From: an uncultured Paracoccaceae bacterium
GTDB taxonomy: Bacteria; Pseudomonadota; Alphaproteobacteria; Rhodobacterales; Rhodobacteraceae
NCBI GenBank assembly: GCA_937944395.1
Contig: CALDYW010000053.1
Location: 1 to 35,263, forward strand
Length of the DNA stretch: 35,263 nt
Direction: 5' to 3'
The notes below the pieces were generated by a model. That model saw nothing but the letters and a program-made list of their open reading frames with translations, was not told the origin of the DNA and did no database searches. Within the stretch, counting starts at the first letter, position 1. Each line of letters opens with the position of its first letter. Of this stretch, positions 1 to 11,816 are shown one piece after another. The position numbers were made by a program, and so were the translations under genes.

Positions 1-2
1 GG

Positions 3-707
3 GCCGAGGATCCGACCAATGCGGACCCGCGCTACGACCGGGTCAGGGCGCGGGCGGCGCTGGCGGCGCTGGCTGCGCTCGGCAGCGACGCGGCGGGGAT
101 CGCCGCGACGGCGGCCCGGCTGGGCGATGCGCGCCGGGCGCTCGACGGTGCCGCGGCCGCCGCGGCCGCGGGCATCGTCGCTGTCGGGCGGGCGGGCGAG
201 GCGGTGATCGATGCCGCCGGACTTGCGACGCTCGATCCCGAACTGCGGCGGCGGATCGTCGCGCGGGTGCTGACCTGGGTTGCGGGCGGCGGCTATGCCC
301 CGCGCCACGCGGCGCTGGAGCGGTTCATCGCTTCCGTGCTGGCCGGACAGGGGGCCACGCTTCACGGCTGCTGGTCGGTCGCCTCCGGGGGGAAGGTTGT
401 GATCCTGCGCGAGCCTTCGGCCGTGGCCGGCCTCGAGGCTCCGGCGCCGGGGCGGTGGGACGGCCGCTGGCAGGTGGACGGACCGCCGGACACCGGCTGC
501 ACGATCCGTGCGCTGGGGCCGGCGGGGATCGCCCTGCGGCCGGACTGGCGGGCGACGCGCACCCCCCGCGCGGCGCTGCTGGCGGCGCCGGCGGTCTGGC
601 GGGGGTCTGCGCTGGTGGCCGCGCCGCTGATCGACGGGTCCGGCACCTGGTCGGTCCGGCTGCTGCCCGGCCGGACGCATCCCTTCGCCGCCGACGAGGC
701 GTGTTGA
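3..707 (+). CDS. tilS: tRNA(Ile)-lysidine synthase, C-terminal part (5' end outside window)
   Basis: Frame 3 is open from the window edge: AEDPTNADPRYDRVRAR..., a typical TilS segment. It lies directly upstream of ftsH, a common alphaproteobacterial order. Confidence 0.8.
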   Translation, partial: AEDPTNADPRYDRVRARAALAALAALGSDAAGIAATAARLGDARRALDGAAAAAAAGIVAVGRAGEAVIDAAGLATLDPELRRRIVARVLTWVAGGGYAPRHAALERFIASVLAGQGATLHGCWSVASGGKVVILREPSAVAGLEAPAPGRWDGRWQVDGPPDTGCTIRALGPAGIALRPDWRATRTPRAALLAAPAVWRGSALVAAPLIDGSGTWSVRLLPGRTHPFAADEAC

Positions 708-731
708 ACGCAGGCCGCGAACGTCTATGTT
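704..731 (+). promoter_or_regulatory. candidate sigma70-type promoter for ftsH
   Basis: TTGAAC (704-709), 16-nt spacer, TATGTT (726-731), 48 nt before the ftsH start and overlapping the tilS stop codon. Confidence 0.45.
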
Positions 732-779
732 AGGCCAAGACCGGCCGGGCCGCCCTGGCCCCGCCGAAGGGAGCTTCGC

Positions 780-2717
<1,938 letters not shown>

Positions 2718-2903
2718 CCGGGCGTTCCGGGGGTCCGGCGCGCGTCCGGGCCGGCTCGCGGCCGCTGCCCTTGCCCCGGGCTCGCTCCGCGCGGGGCGGG
2801 GTTGCCGCCGCGCGGCGAGCGTCGCGGGTGTCCGGCCCGACCCGGCCCTTGCGCCCGATGCGCGGAGGGGCGAGGAAGGACCGCGCAGCGTCCGGAGGGT
2901 GCC

Positions 2904-3482
2904 ATGCCGGCCCTCGTTCCCACAGGTCACAAGGGCCGCGTCGTCTGGCTCGGCCGGGTGGAACGGCGCGCCCGGGGACTGCGCTCGACCCCGGTCGAGG
3001 CGCTGGCCCTCGGCTTCGCCGGACCCGAGGGCGAGGCCCATGCCGGGCTCACCCGCCCCGCCTGTTCGCGCGTCGCGGCGCTCCACCCGCGCGGAACCGA
3101 GATCCGCAACACCCGGCAGCTGTCGGTCCTATCGGCCGAGGACCTGGCGGCAATCGCCGCGGCGATGGGGCTTGAGGCTTTCGACCCGGCCTGGGCGGGG
3201 GCGACCCTTGTCGTCTCCGGGATCCCGGACCTCACCCATCTGCCGCCGTCGTCGCGGCTGCAGGCCGAGGGCGGCGCGACGCTGGTGGTGGACATGGAGA
3301 ACCTGCCCTGCCGCCTGCCGGCGCGACCCATCGAGACCGACCGGCCGGGATACGGTGCCCGCTTCCGTGCAGCGGCCGAGGGGCGGCGGGGGGTGACCGC
3401 CTGGGTCGAGCGCGAGGGGACGATCCGCCTGGGGGACCGGCTGAGGCTGTTCGTCCCCGCCCAGCGCCCCTGGGCGCCCTGA
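2904..3482 (+). CDS. MOSC-domain-containing protein
   Basis: ORF with MOSC-like organisation (ETDRPGYGARFRAAAEGRRGVTAWVEREGTIRLGDRL). Start chosen at ATG 2904, inside the longer called ORF. Confidence 0.7.
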   Translation: MPALVPTGHKGRVVWLGRVERRARGLRSTPVEALALGFAGPEGEAHAGLTRPACSRVAALHPRGTEIRNTRQLSVLSAEDLAAIAAAMGLEAFDPAWAGATLVVSGIPDLTHLPPSSRLQAEGGATLVVDMENLPCRLPARPIETDRPGYGARFRAAAEGRRGVTAWVEREGTIRLGDRLRLFVPAQRPWAP

Positions 3483-3610
3483 GCGCGACCCGAGGCGCAA
3501 GGGGAGGCAATTGCGTCGCAATCGCCCCTGTTCGCCGCCGCCCGTCCGGCTAAGAGACGGCCAGCACGAGTCGCCCAGCCGCGCGACCTGGCGAAGAGGA
3601 CGGTAAAGCC

Positions 3611-5287
3611 ATGGCCCACAAGACCGACATCGAGATCGCCCGCGAGGCGAGAAAGCTGCCGATCCAGGAGATCGGCGCGAAACTCGGCATTCCGGCCGGG
3701 CAGCTTCTGCCCTACGGCCATGACAAGGCGAAGATCGCGCAAGGGTTCATCGCGGGTCTGGCCGACCGGCCGATGGGCAAGCTGATCCTGGTGACGGCGA
3801 TCAACCCGACGCCGGCGGGCGAGGGCAAGACCACCACGACCGTGGGCCTGGGCGACGGGCTGAACCGGATCGGCAAGCGCGCCGCCGTGTGCATCCGCGA
3901 GGCCAGCCTCGGCCCGAACTTCGGGATGAAGGGCGGCGCCGCCGGCGGCGGCATGGCGCAGGTCGTGCCGATGGAGGACATGAACCTCCACTTCACCGGC
4001 GACTTCCACGCCATCACCTCGGCGCACAACCTGCTCGCGGCGATGATCGACAACCACATCTACTGGGGCAACGAACTCGGCATCGACGAGCGCCGCATCA
4101 CCTGGCGCCGGGTGATGGACATGAACGACCGGGCGCTGCGCGACATCGTCGTCGGCCTCGGCGGGGTGGCCAACGGATTTGCCCGGCAGACCGGTTTCGA
4201 CATCACGGTGGCCTCCGAGGTGATGGCGATCCTCTGCCTCGCCTCGGATCTCGCCGATCTCGAGAAGCGGCTGGGCGATATCGTGGTGGCCTACCGGCGC
4301 GACAAGAGCCCGGTCTATGCCCGCGACCTGAAGGCCGACGGGGCGATGGCGGTGCTTCTGAAGGATGCGATGCAGCCGAACCTGGTGCAGACGCTCGAGA
4401 ACAACCCCGCCTTCGTCCACGGCGGGCCCTTTGCCAACATCGCGCATGGCTGCAACTCGGTGATCGCCACCACCACGGCGCTGCGGCTTGCGGACTACGT
4501 CGTGACCGAGGCCGGCTTCGGCGCCGACCTCGGCGCCGAGAAGTTCTTCGACATCAAATGCCGCAAGGCGGGGCTGAAGCCCGCCGCCGCGGTCATCGTC
4601 GCCACGGTCCGGGCGATGAAGATGAACGGGGGGGTCGCCAAGGCCGACCTTGGCAGCGAGAATGTCGAGGCGGTGCGCAAGGGCTGCGCCAACCTCGGCC
4701 GGCACATCGCCAACACCAAGGGGTTCGGCGTGCCGGTGGTGGTGGCGATCAACCACTTCGGCACCGATACCGAGGCCGAGATCGCCGCCGTCAAGGCCTA
4801 CTGCGCCGAACAGGGGGCGGAGGCGATCCTCTGCCGCCACTGGGCGCAGGGCTCGGCCGGCATCGAGGAGCTCGCGCACAAGGTCGTCCAGCTCGCCGAG
4901 GCGGGGACGGCGAACTTCGCCCCGCTCTACCCCGACGAGATGCCGCTGTTCCAGAAGATCGAGACCATCTCGAAGCGCATCTACCACGCCGGCGAGGTGA
5001 TCGCCGACAAGGCGGTGCGCGACCAGCTGAAGGCCTGGGAGGCGGCGGGCTACGGCCATTTCCCCGTCTGCATGGCCAAGACCCAGTATTCCTTCTCGAC
5101 CGACCCGAACCTGCGCGGCGCGCCCACCGGCCACACGATCCCGGTGCGCGAGGTGCGCCTCAGCGCCGGCGCCGGTTTCGTGGTGGCGATCTGCGGCGAG
5201 ATCATGACCATGCCCGGCCTGCCCAAGGTGCCCTCGGCCGAGGTGATCCGCCTCGATGCCGCCGGCCGGATCGAAGGGCTGTTCTGA
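3611..5287 (+). CDS. fhs: formate--tetrahydrofolate ligase
   Basis: 558 aa; [23 protein letters not shown] and the [12 protein letters not shown] region are diagnostic. Confidence 0.98.
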   Translation: MAHKTDIEIAREARKLPIQEIGAKLGIPAGQLLPYGHDKAKIAQGFIAGLADRPMGKLILVTAINPTPAGEGKTTTTVGLGDGLNRIGKRAAVCIREASLGPNFGMKGGAAGGGMAQVVPMEDMNLHFTGDFHAITSAHNLLAAMIDNHIYWGNELGIDERRITWRRVMDMNDRALRDIVVGLGGVANGFARQTGFDITVASEVMAILCLASDLADLEKRLGDIVVAYRRDKSPVYARDLKADGAMAVLLKDAMQPNLVQTLENNPAFVHGGPFANIAHGCNSVIATTTALRLADYVVTEAGFGADLGAEKFFDIKCRKAGLKPAAAVIVATVRAMKMNGGVAKADLGSENVEAVRKGCANLGRHIANTKGFGVPVVVAINHFGTDTEAEIAAVKAYCAEQGAEAILCRHWAQGSAGIEELAHKVVQLAEAGTANFAPLYPDEMPLFQKIETISKRIYHAGEVIADKAVRDQLKAWEAAGYGHFPVCMAKTQYSFSTDPNLRGAPTGHTIPVREVRLSAGAGFVVAICGEIMTMPGLPKVPSAEVIRLDAAGRIEGLF

Positions 5288-5363
5288 GGCGCTTCGCCCG
5301 GTTGCGGGGCCGGCGATGGGGCGCTACCTCGCGCGGCGGACCCCAGCCGACCCGGAGATGCGA

Positions 5364-5681
5364 ATGAAACCGCCCGCCGAGTGCCGCACCATGGCTGAAC
5401 TCCGCGCCGAGATCGACCGGATCGACGAGGCGCTGGTGCGGCTGTTCGGGGAACGCGCCGCCTACATCGACCGCGCGGTCGAACTCAAGTCCGACCTCGA
5501 CCTGCCGGCGCGGATCGAGGACCGGGTGGAACAGGTGGTGGCGAACGTCCGCCGCCATGCCGCGGCGCACGGGCTTCCGCCCGACCTGGTGGAAAAGCTC
5601 TGGCGCCGGCTCATCGACTGGTCGATCGCGCGCGAGGAAGCCGCGCTCGGCCCTGACACGCTCAGGAAGGACGCGCCATGA
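5364..5681 (+). CDS. chorismate mutase (AroQ type)
   Basis: [33 protein letters not shown]...; stop overlaps the folD start. Start could be 5358 or 5364. Confidence 0.85.
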   Translation: MKPPAECRTMAELRAEIDRIDEALVRLFGERAAYIDRAVELKSDLDLPARIEDRVEQVVANVRRHAAAHGLPPDLVEKLWRRLIDWSIAREEAALGPDTLRKDAP

Positions 5682-6568
5682 CCGCCGGGATCATCGACGG
5701 AAAGACCTTCGCCGCCCGCATCCGCACCGAGGTTGCGGCCCATGTCGCCCGCCTCGGGGCCGCGACCGGCACGGCACCGGGGCTGGCGGTGGTACTGGTG
5801 GGCGAGGATCCGGCAAGCCAGGTCTATGTTCGCAGCAAGCATGCGGCCACGGTCGAGGCGGGCATGGCGAGCTTCGAGCACCGGCTGCCGGCGGCGACGA
5901 CGCAGGCCGAGCTGCTTGCCCTGATCGGCCGGCTGAACGCCGACCCGGCCGTGCACGGCATCCTCGTGCAGCTGCCGCTGCCCGCGCATCTGAACGCCGA
6001 TGCGGTGATCAACGCCATCGACCCGGCCAAGGACGTGGACGGGTTCCACATCTCGAACGTCGGGCTGCTCGCGACCGGACAGAAGGCGATGGTGCCCTGC
6101 ACGCCGCTCGGCTGCCTGATGCTGCTGCGCGACCGCTTGGGCAGCCTCGCCGGGGCCGAGGCGGTGGTGATCGGCCGCTCGAACATCGTCGGCAAGCCGA
6201 TGGCCCAGCTTCTGCTGCGCGACAGCGCGACGGTGACGGTCGCCCACAGCCGCACCCGCGACCTGGCGGCGGTGTGCCGCCGCGCCGACATCCTGGTTGC
6301 CGCGGTCGGCCGGCCCGAGATGATCACCGGCGAGATGGTGAAGGCCGGCGCCACGGTGATCGACGTGGGCATCAACCGGGTCGAGCGCGACGGCAAGGCG
6401 CGGCTGGTCGGCGATGTCGATTTCGCCTCGGTCGCGGCGGTCGCCGGGGCGATCACGCCGGTGCCGGGCGGGGTCGGGCCGATGACGATCGCCTGCCTGC
6501 TGGCCAACACGCTCACGGCCTTCTGCCGGTCGCGAGGACTGCCGGAACCCGAGGGGCTGACCGCCTGA
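5678..6568 (+). CDS. folD: bifunctional methylenetetrahydrofolate dehydrogenase/cyclohydrolase
   Basis: 296 aa; [32 protein letters not shown] and [19 protein letters not shown] motifs. Confidence 0.98.
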   Translation: MTAGIIDGKTFAARIRTEVAAHVARLGAATGTAPGLAVVLVGEDPASQVYVRSKHAATVEAGMASFEHRLPAATTQAELLALIGRLNADPAVHGILVQLPLPAHLNADAVINAIDPAKDVDGFHISNVGLLATGQKAMVPCTPLGCLMLLRDRLGSLAGAEAVVIGRSNIVGKPMAQLLLRDSATVTVAHSRTRDLAAVCRRADILVAAVGRPEMITGEMVKAGATVIDVGINRVERDGKARLVGDVDFASVAAVAGAITPVPGGVGPMTIACLLANTLTAFCRSRGLPEPEGLTA

Positions 6569-6592
6569 CCCGGCGCGCCGCGGCTCAGGCGG
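6561..6592. terminator. candidate bidirectional terminator between folD and pdeM
   Basis: Perfect 8-bp inverted repeat CCGCCTGA / TCAGGCGG containing the stop codons of both convergent genes; loop contains GGCGCGCC. Confidence 0.45.
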
Positions 6593-7247
6593 CGCGGCCG
6601 GGGTAGGGCGCCTCGATCACGCGCGTCCCGGTCAGAAGCGCCCGCGCCCCCGGCCCCATCAGCGCGGCGAGTGCGGCCGACCCGGCCCGGAGCCCGCCCG
6701 TGTAGGTGCCGAAGGCGGGCAGGATCACCCGCCGGGAATCGACCAGGAAGCAGCGGCGCGACTGGCCGCCGACCCGCAGCTTCGGGTGGAAATGCCCCGA
6801 GACCTCGCCGGGCGCCGCCCCGGCCTGCGCCTCGTGGCGGAAGGTCAGCGGCCCCTCGCGCAGTTCGCCGCGCTGCGAGCCGGGCAGCCCGTTCGGTGCG
6901 GGGTCGTGGTTGCCCGCGACCCAGATCCAGCGCCGTCCGGCCACGAGCCGCAGCAGCCACCCGGATGCTGCCTCGGTCATCTCGCCCGCGGCCTGCGTGT
7001 CGTCGAAGCTGTCGCCGAGGCAGACGACGGTGCGCGCCCCGGTCGCGGCGATCTCGGCCGCGAGGCGGGCCAGCGTGTCCTGCGTCTCGTAGGGCGGCAG
7101 CAGGGCGGCGCCCGCCCGCGCCAGCCGCCCGGCCTTGCCGAGATGCAGGTCGGCGACCGCCAGAAGCCCGGCCTCGGGCCACCAGAGCGTGCCCGCGGGC
7201 CGGGCGACCAGGCCGGCACCGGCGAGTGTGAATGCGTGTCCGTTCAT
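6585..7247 (-). CDS. pdeM: ligase-associated DNA damage response endonuclease PdeM-like metallophosphoesterase
   Basis: VADLHLGK, CLGDSFDD, VAGNHDP and SGHFHPK metallophosphoesterase motifs; overall PdeM/YkuE-like layout. Confidence 0.8.
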   Translation of the reverse strand: MNGHAFTLAGAGLVARPAGTLWWPEAGLLAVADLHLGKAGRLARAGAALLPPYETQDTLARLAAEIAATGARTVVCLGDSFDDTQAAGEMTEAASGWLLRLVAGRRWIWVAGNHDPAPNGLPGSQRGELREGPLTFRHEAQAGAAPGEVSGHFHPKLRVGGQSRRCFLVDSRRVILPAFGTYTGGLRAGSAALAALMGPGARALLTGTRVIEAPYPGRAA

Positions 7248-7382
7248 GCTGCGTTCCTAGCGCCCCGTGTCGCGTCCGGGAACCCCCCGCGCCTGCCTCG
7301 CCTCGGCGATCGGGTTGCCGGGGGGGCCGGGGCGAACGGGACTGATCCGGGTCATCGCCGGCCGCGCCCCGGCCGTGACAGG

Positions 7383-8423
7383 ATGGCCGAGGCGATTCGG
7401 TCGATCAGGTGGGCAATGCGGCGCCGGACGGTTCTGGCAGGGCTTGCGGCCGCAACCGCGGCGGGGGGCGGCGTGCTCTGGGCAGGTCATGCCCGGCGCC
7501 TCGGCCGGGCGCGTGCGGCGATCACCGCCGATGCCGAGCCGCGCGCGATCGACAGTCCATGGGGCAGGGTCGAATACGCCGTCGCGGGCGCAGGGCCGCC
7601 GGTGCTGATGATCCACGGCACCGGGGGCGGGTTCGACCAGGCGCTCCTGTTCACGCGCCCTCTCGTCGCCGCGGGCTGGCAGGTCATCGCGCCGTCGCGC
7701 TTCGGGTATCTCGGCTCCGGCTTCCCCGCAGACGCCGGTCCCGAGGCACAGGCCGATGCGCTGGCGGCACTGCTCGATGCTCTGGGGATCGCGCGGTTGC
7801 CGGTGATCGGCGGCTCGGCCGGGGCGATCCCTGCCATCGCCTTCGCCCTGCGCCACCCGTCGCGGACGGCCGCGCTGCTTCCTGTCGTGCCGGTCGCGCA
7901 CGTTCCCGGCCGGCCTGCGCCGCCCCCGCCGGACGCCGTGGCGGCGGCGATCCTCCGCCGGGGTCTGCGGTCGGACTTGCTGTTCGATGCCGGCGTCGCC
8001 CTTGCCGAGGACCTGATGATCGCCAGCCTTCTGGCCACCGACCCCGCGCTGGTGCGCGCCGCCGGGCCGGCCGAACGGGCGCGGGTGCGCGCGATCCTGC
8101 ACGGGATCCTGCCGGTCAGCCTGCGGGCGCGCGGGCTTCTCAACGATGCCCGCTGGGCCGGCGACCCTCCGGCGATGGATCTTGCGGGGATCGCGGCCCC
8201 GACGCTGACGATCTCGGCCGAGGACGACCGTTTCGGCACCGCCGCCGCGGCCCCCCTGCGATCCCTCGGGCGGCGAGGGCCCGTCCCGACCCGCAGTTCC
8301 GGACGAATGTCGCGTCACCGGCCGCAGGGGCCCGCCCTTGCGGTCGGTGCGGGGCGCATGGCGTGCGCGCGGCCGTCCCTTCCGGGCCAGGTGGCGCTGC
8401 CGATGCGGTTCGGGGCAGCCTGA
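7383..8423 (+). CDS. alpha/beta hydrolase, probably C-terminally disrupted
   Basis: Twin-arginine-like N-terminus (MRRRTVLAG), MIHGTGGGFDQ, GGSAGAIPA nucleophile elbow, PTLTISAEDDRFGT acid region. Recognisable homology stops near 8255 and no catalytic-His motif follows. Confidence 0.65.
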   Translation: MAEAIRSIRWAMRRRTVLAGLAAATAAGGGVLWAGHARRLGRARAAITADAEPRAIDSPWGRVEYAVAGAGPPVLMIHGTGGGFDQALLFTRPLVAAGWQVIAPSRFGYLGSGFPADAGPEAQADALAALLDALGIARLPVIGGSAGAIPAIAFALRHPSRTAALLPVVPVAHVPGRPAPPPPDAVAAAILRRGLRSDLLFDAGVALAEDLMIASLLATDPALVRAAGPAERARVRAILHGILPVSLRARGLLNDARWAGDPPAMDLAGIAAPTLTISAEDDRFGTAAAAPLRSLGRRGPVPTRSSGRMSRHRPQGPALAVGAGRMACARPSLPGQVALPMRFGAA

Positions 8424-8441
8424 TTGTGGCCGGTTGCGCGC

Positions 8442-8460
8442 CCGCCCGGAGCCCGGGCGG
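8442..8460. terminator. candidate bidirectional terminator between alpha/beta hydrolase and rpoH
   Basis: Perfect 8-bp stem CCGCCCGG-AGC-CCGGGCGG between two convergent stop codons. Confidence 0.5.
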
Positions 8461-8469
8461 CCGATCGCC

Positions 8470-9366
8470 TCAGGCGGCCGGCAGCAGCCCGCGGTCGCGT
8501 GCGAGTTCGCGCATCCGCTTCTGCAGCTTCTCGAAGGCGCGCACCTCGATCTGGCGGATCCGCTCGCGGCTGACGTCATAGCGTGTCGAGAGTTCCTCGA
8601 GCGTCACCGGGTTCTCCTCGAGCCGGCGCTGCATGAGGATGTCGCGCTCGCGGTCGTTCAGCACGTCCATCGCCTGCACCAGAAGCTCGCGCCGTGCGCT
8701 CAGCTCGTCGCGCTCGGCATAGGCGGTGGCCTGGTCGGCGTCCTCGTCCTCGAGCCAGTCCTGCCACTGCGTCGAGCTGTCGCCGTCCGATCCCACCGTC
8801 GCGTTGAGCGAGGCATCGCCGCCCGAGAGGCGGCGGTTCATGTCCACCACCTCCTCCTCGGTCACGTTCAGGTCATGCGCGATTCGGGCCACGTTCTCGG
8901 GGCGCAGGTCGCCCTCCTCCAGCGCGCCGATCCGGGCCTTGGCCTTGCGCAGGTTGAAGAACAGCTTCTTCTGCGCCGAGGTGGTGCCGAGCTTCACGAG
9001 GCTCCAGGACCGCAGGATGTATTCCTGGATAGCGGCGCGGATCCACCACATGGCATAGGTGGCCAGACGGAAGCCGCGCTCGGGGTCGAACCGCTTGACC
9101 GCCTGCATCAGGCCGACGTTCGCCTCGGAGATCACCTCGGCCTGGGGCAGCCCGTAGCCGCGGTAGCCCATGGCGATCTTGGCGGCCAGACGCAGGTGCG
9201 AGGTGACCAGCGTGTGCGCCGCCTCGGTATCCTGATGATCGACCCAGCGCTTGGCCAGCATGTATTCCTCCTCCGGTTCCAGCATCGGGAACCGGCGGAT
9301 CTCCTGCAGGTAGCGGTTCAGCCCCTGCTCGGGCGATGGCGCGGGAAGATTGGCGTAGGTCGTCAT
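8470..9366 (-). CDS. rpoH: RNA polymerase sigma-32 factor (RpoHI-like)
   Basis: MTTYANLPAPSPEQGLNRYLQEIRRFPMLEPEEEYMLAKRW...; region 2 LATYAMWWIRAAIQEYILRSWSLVK; region 4 SRERIRQIEVRAFEKLQ. Confidence 0.97.
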   Translation of the reverse strand: MTTYANLPAPSPEQGLNRYLQEIRRFPMLEPEEEYMLAKRWVDHQDTEAAHTLVTSHLRLAAKIAMGYRGYGLPQAEVISEANVGLMQAVKRFDPERGFRLATYAMWWIRAAIQEYILRSWSLVKLGTTSAQKKLFFNLRKAKARIGALEEGDLRPENVARIAHDLNVTEEEVVDMNRRLSGGDASLNATVGSDGDSSTQWQDWLEDEDADQATAYAERDELSARRELLVQAMDVLNDRERDILMQRRLEENPVTLEELSTRYDVSRERIRQIEVRAFEKLQKRMRELARDRGLLPAA

Positions 9367-9409
9367 CACATGCCTCCCGGTGACGCCGCGTCGGGGCGGC
9401 GCTCCGTCA

Positions 9410-9438
9410 ATATGGCAAACTGAACGGTCTTGTTCAAG
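9410..9438 (-). promoter_or_regulatory. candidate rpoH promoter, sigma32-like and sigma70-like overlapped
   Basis: Minus strand reads CTTGAA-N15-TGCCATAT. The same bases read as sigma70-like TTGAAC-N17-CATATT. Confidence 0.55.
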
Positions 9439-9533
9439 TTTCTGCCGGTTCCTGCCTCCGAAGCGATCATGCGCCGGATTGCCGCGCCCGTGGGGCGATG
9501 TGTCGGACCTATCACGTCGTTGTGCAGCGCGCG

Positions 9534-10577
9534 TTAACCCGCGCCCGCCTCGAGCCGGGCGGCAAGCTGCGCCAGGTCCGGGGGCAGGTCGGTGTGGAAG
9601 TGCAGCCGCGCGCCGGTCACCGGATGGACGAATCCCAGCGTGGCGGCGTGCAGCGCCTGGCGCGGAAAGGCGGCGGCCGCCTCGGCCGCCGCCGCGCCCA
9701 CCGCCGAAGCGGCCAGCCGCCGCCGCCCGCCGTAGACCGGATCGCCGATCAGGCCGTGACCGGCATGCGCCAGATGCACCCGGATCTGATGCGTCCGTCC
9801 GGTCTCGAGCCGGCATTCGACCAGCGCCGCGGCGGGCGGGCGGCCGAAGCTGCGCAGCACGCGGACCCGCGTCACCGCAGGACGACCGCCCGCGGGCAGG
9901 ACCGCCTGGCGCTGCCGGTCGGTCGGGTGGCGGCCGAGGCGCGTGGCGATCCGGATCGTCCCGCCGGGCTCGACCGTGACGCCGGGCAGTCCGCGCAGGC
10001 GCGGGTCGCCGGCGTCGGGAACGCCGTGGCAGAGCGCGAGGTAGCTCCGCTCGACGGCATGCGCCTCGAACTGGCGGGCAAGGCCGTGATGCGCGCGGTC
10101 GGAGAGGGCGACGACCAGAAGGCCCGAGGTGTCCTTGTCGATCCGGTGGACGATCCCGGGCCGCCGCGCGCCGCCGATGCCCGACAGCCGCGCCCCGAAC
10201 CGGTTCAGCAGGGCGTTGACCAGCGTGCCCGAGGCCGCTCCGGGGGCGGGATGCACGACCAGGCCGGCGGGCTTGTCGATGACCGCGAGATCGTCGTCCT
10301 CCCACAGCACGTCGAGCGCGATCGCCTCGGCTTGGTCGCGCGCCGGTGCCGGGGCGGGGACGGAGACGAGGATCTCCTCGCCCGCCGCGACGCGCGCCGA
10401 AGGGTCGGTGAGCGGGCTGCCGCCGCGGCTGACCCGGCCTTCGGCGATCAGCCGCGCGATCCGCGTGCGCGACAGGTCGGCTGCGGCTGGCAGGTCGCGC
10501 GAAAGCGCCCTATCAAGTCGCGGCGGCGGGTCGGCGCCGATCCGCACCGCGATCTGGCGCGAAGGTTCCTCGGTCAT
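9534..10577 (-). CDS. rluD: RluA/RluD-family 23S rRNA pseudouridine synthase
   Basis: S4-like N-terminus, HRIDKDTSGLLVVA active site, ETGRTHQIRVHL motif; upstream of rpoH. Confidence 0.92.
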   Translation of the reverse strand: MTEEPSRQIAVRIGADPPPRLDRALSRDLPAAADLSRTRIARLIAEGRVSRGGSPLTDPSARVAAGEEILVSVPAPAPARDQAEAIALDVLWEDDDLAVIDKPAGLVVHPAPGAASGTLVNALLNRFGARLSGIGGARRPGIVHRIDKDTSGLLVVALSDRAHHGLARQFEAHAVERSYLALCHGVPDAGDPRLRGLPGVTVEPGGTIRIATRLGRHPTDRQRQAVLPAGGRPAVTRVRVLRSFGRPPAAALVECRLETGRTHQIRVHLAHAGHGLIGDPVYGGRRRLAASAVGAAAAEAAAAFPRQALHAATLGFVHPVTGARLHFHTDLPPDLAQLAARLEAGAG

Positions 10578-10896
10578 GGACGGTCCACCGGGGCCCGAGG
10601 CCCCCCCTCCCGGCGATCTGCGTTTCCTCCGCCGGCTGGTGCTGGCCCTGACGGCGGTGATGATCGCCGGAATAGTGGCGATCGTCGTCCTGCTTGTCAT
10701 CCGCCTCGGGCCGGGCGCGGCGCCCGCGCCTGCCCTTCCCGAGCTTCCGGCCGGCCTGGTGCTGCCCGACGGCGCGGTGGCGCAGGCGGTGACCTTCGGC
10801 CCGGGATGGGTGGCGGTGGTGACCGCCGACCAGCGCATCCTTGTGTTCGACGCGGCCGAGGGGCGGCTGCGGCAGGCGCTGTCGCTCGCCCCCTGA
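10576..10896 (+). CDS. small single-pass membrane protein, DUF6476-like
   Basis: ORF with one hydrophobic segment (LVLALTAVMIAGIVAIVVLLVIRL) and conserved-looking tail; GAAGG ribosome-binding site before the ATG. Confidence 0.65.
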   Translation: MDGPPGPEAPPPGDLRFLRRLVLALTAVMIAGIVAIVVLLVIRLGPGAAPAPALPELPAGLVLPDGAVAQAVTFGPGWVAVVTADQRILVFDAAEGRLRQALSLAP

Positions 10897-10913
10897 GCCC
10901 GCCGGTCCTGCGG

Positions 10914-11660
10914 TCAGGGCACCCGCCCGGTCGTCAGCGCCGCCACCCAGTCGTCGGCCCCGGCCGCGCGGGCCAGCGCCACCATCGGCGCGGTCTCGTA
11001 GGGCACGGCGATCAGGGCCGCGGCCCAGCCCGCCGCCGTCCGTTCGAGGATCGCATAGCGGGCATCCGCCGCCCCGGTCTCGGCGCGCAGGGTCCGTGCC
11101 GGATCCCGCCGGTCGGCCCAGGCCGGCAGGCCGACCGATCCGGGATTGACCACCGGCCGCCCGTCGGCAAGGCGCAGCATCCGCGGCAGGTGGGTGTGGC
11201 CGCAGAGGAACCCCTCGGCATCGGGATGGCCGGCCGCCTCGGCCTCGATTCCGGACGCAGGGGCGGGCTCCAGCGCTCCGTCCGGGCCCGGCCGGTCGAG
11301 CCAGGGCGCGAGGTCGGAGGACGGCGTGCCGTGGCAGAGCAGCAGCCCCGCCACCGGCCGCGTTGCCGGAAGGCCGCGCAGCCAGTCGAGGTGCTCCGGG
11401 CGCAGCCGCGGGAACACGGGGGCCTCCCAGCTTCCCATCCGCTCAGGCGGCCGGTCGATCAGCGCGCGGTCATGGTTGCCGAGGACGCTCGGCAGCCCGA
11501 GCGCGACCAGCCGCTCGGCGGTGCCCGGGGCATCGAGCGGGCCCGAGAGGCTGTCGCCCAGGTTCACCGTCAGGTCGGCGCCGCGCCGGGCGATATCGGC
11601 CAGAACGGCGTCGAGCGCGGCGGAATTGCCGTGGATGTCCGAGATGACCGCGAGCCGCAT
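10914..11660 (-). CDS. metallophosphoesterase family protein
   Basis: MRLAVISDIHGNSAALDAVLADI, NLGDSLSG, LGNHDRAL, CGHTHLPR, VVNPGSVG. Confidence 0.88.
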   Translation of the reverse strand: MRLAVISDIHGNSAALDAVLADIARRGADLTVNLGDSLSGPLDAPGTAERLVALGLPSVLGNHDRALIDRPPERMGSWEAPVFPRLRPEHLDWLRGLPATRPVAGLLLCHGTPSSDLAPWLDRPGPDGALEPAPASGIEAEAAGHPDAEGFLCGHTHLPRMLRLADGRPVVNPGSVGLPAWADRRDPARTLRAETGAADARYAILERTAAGWAAALIAVPYETAPMVALARAAGADDWVAALTTGRVP

Positions 11661-11816
11661 CCGCCCCTTCCCGCGCCGCCTGCGCCGATGCCGCGGCACG
11701 GGCCCTTCGTGCCGCAGTTCCGGGTCCGTCGCAAGCGCACCCGGACCGACGGGACGCGCGGGAAGAGCGCGGGCGAACCGGGGCCGGCGGCCGGCCCGGC
11801 CCCCCCCACCGGCCGG

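Noticed and set aside
2927-5134. 735-aa minus-strand ORF
   Set aside because: Antisense to MOSC and fhs; His/Asp/Arg-rich reversed-complement artefact.
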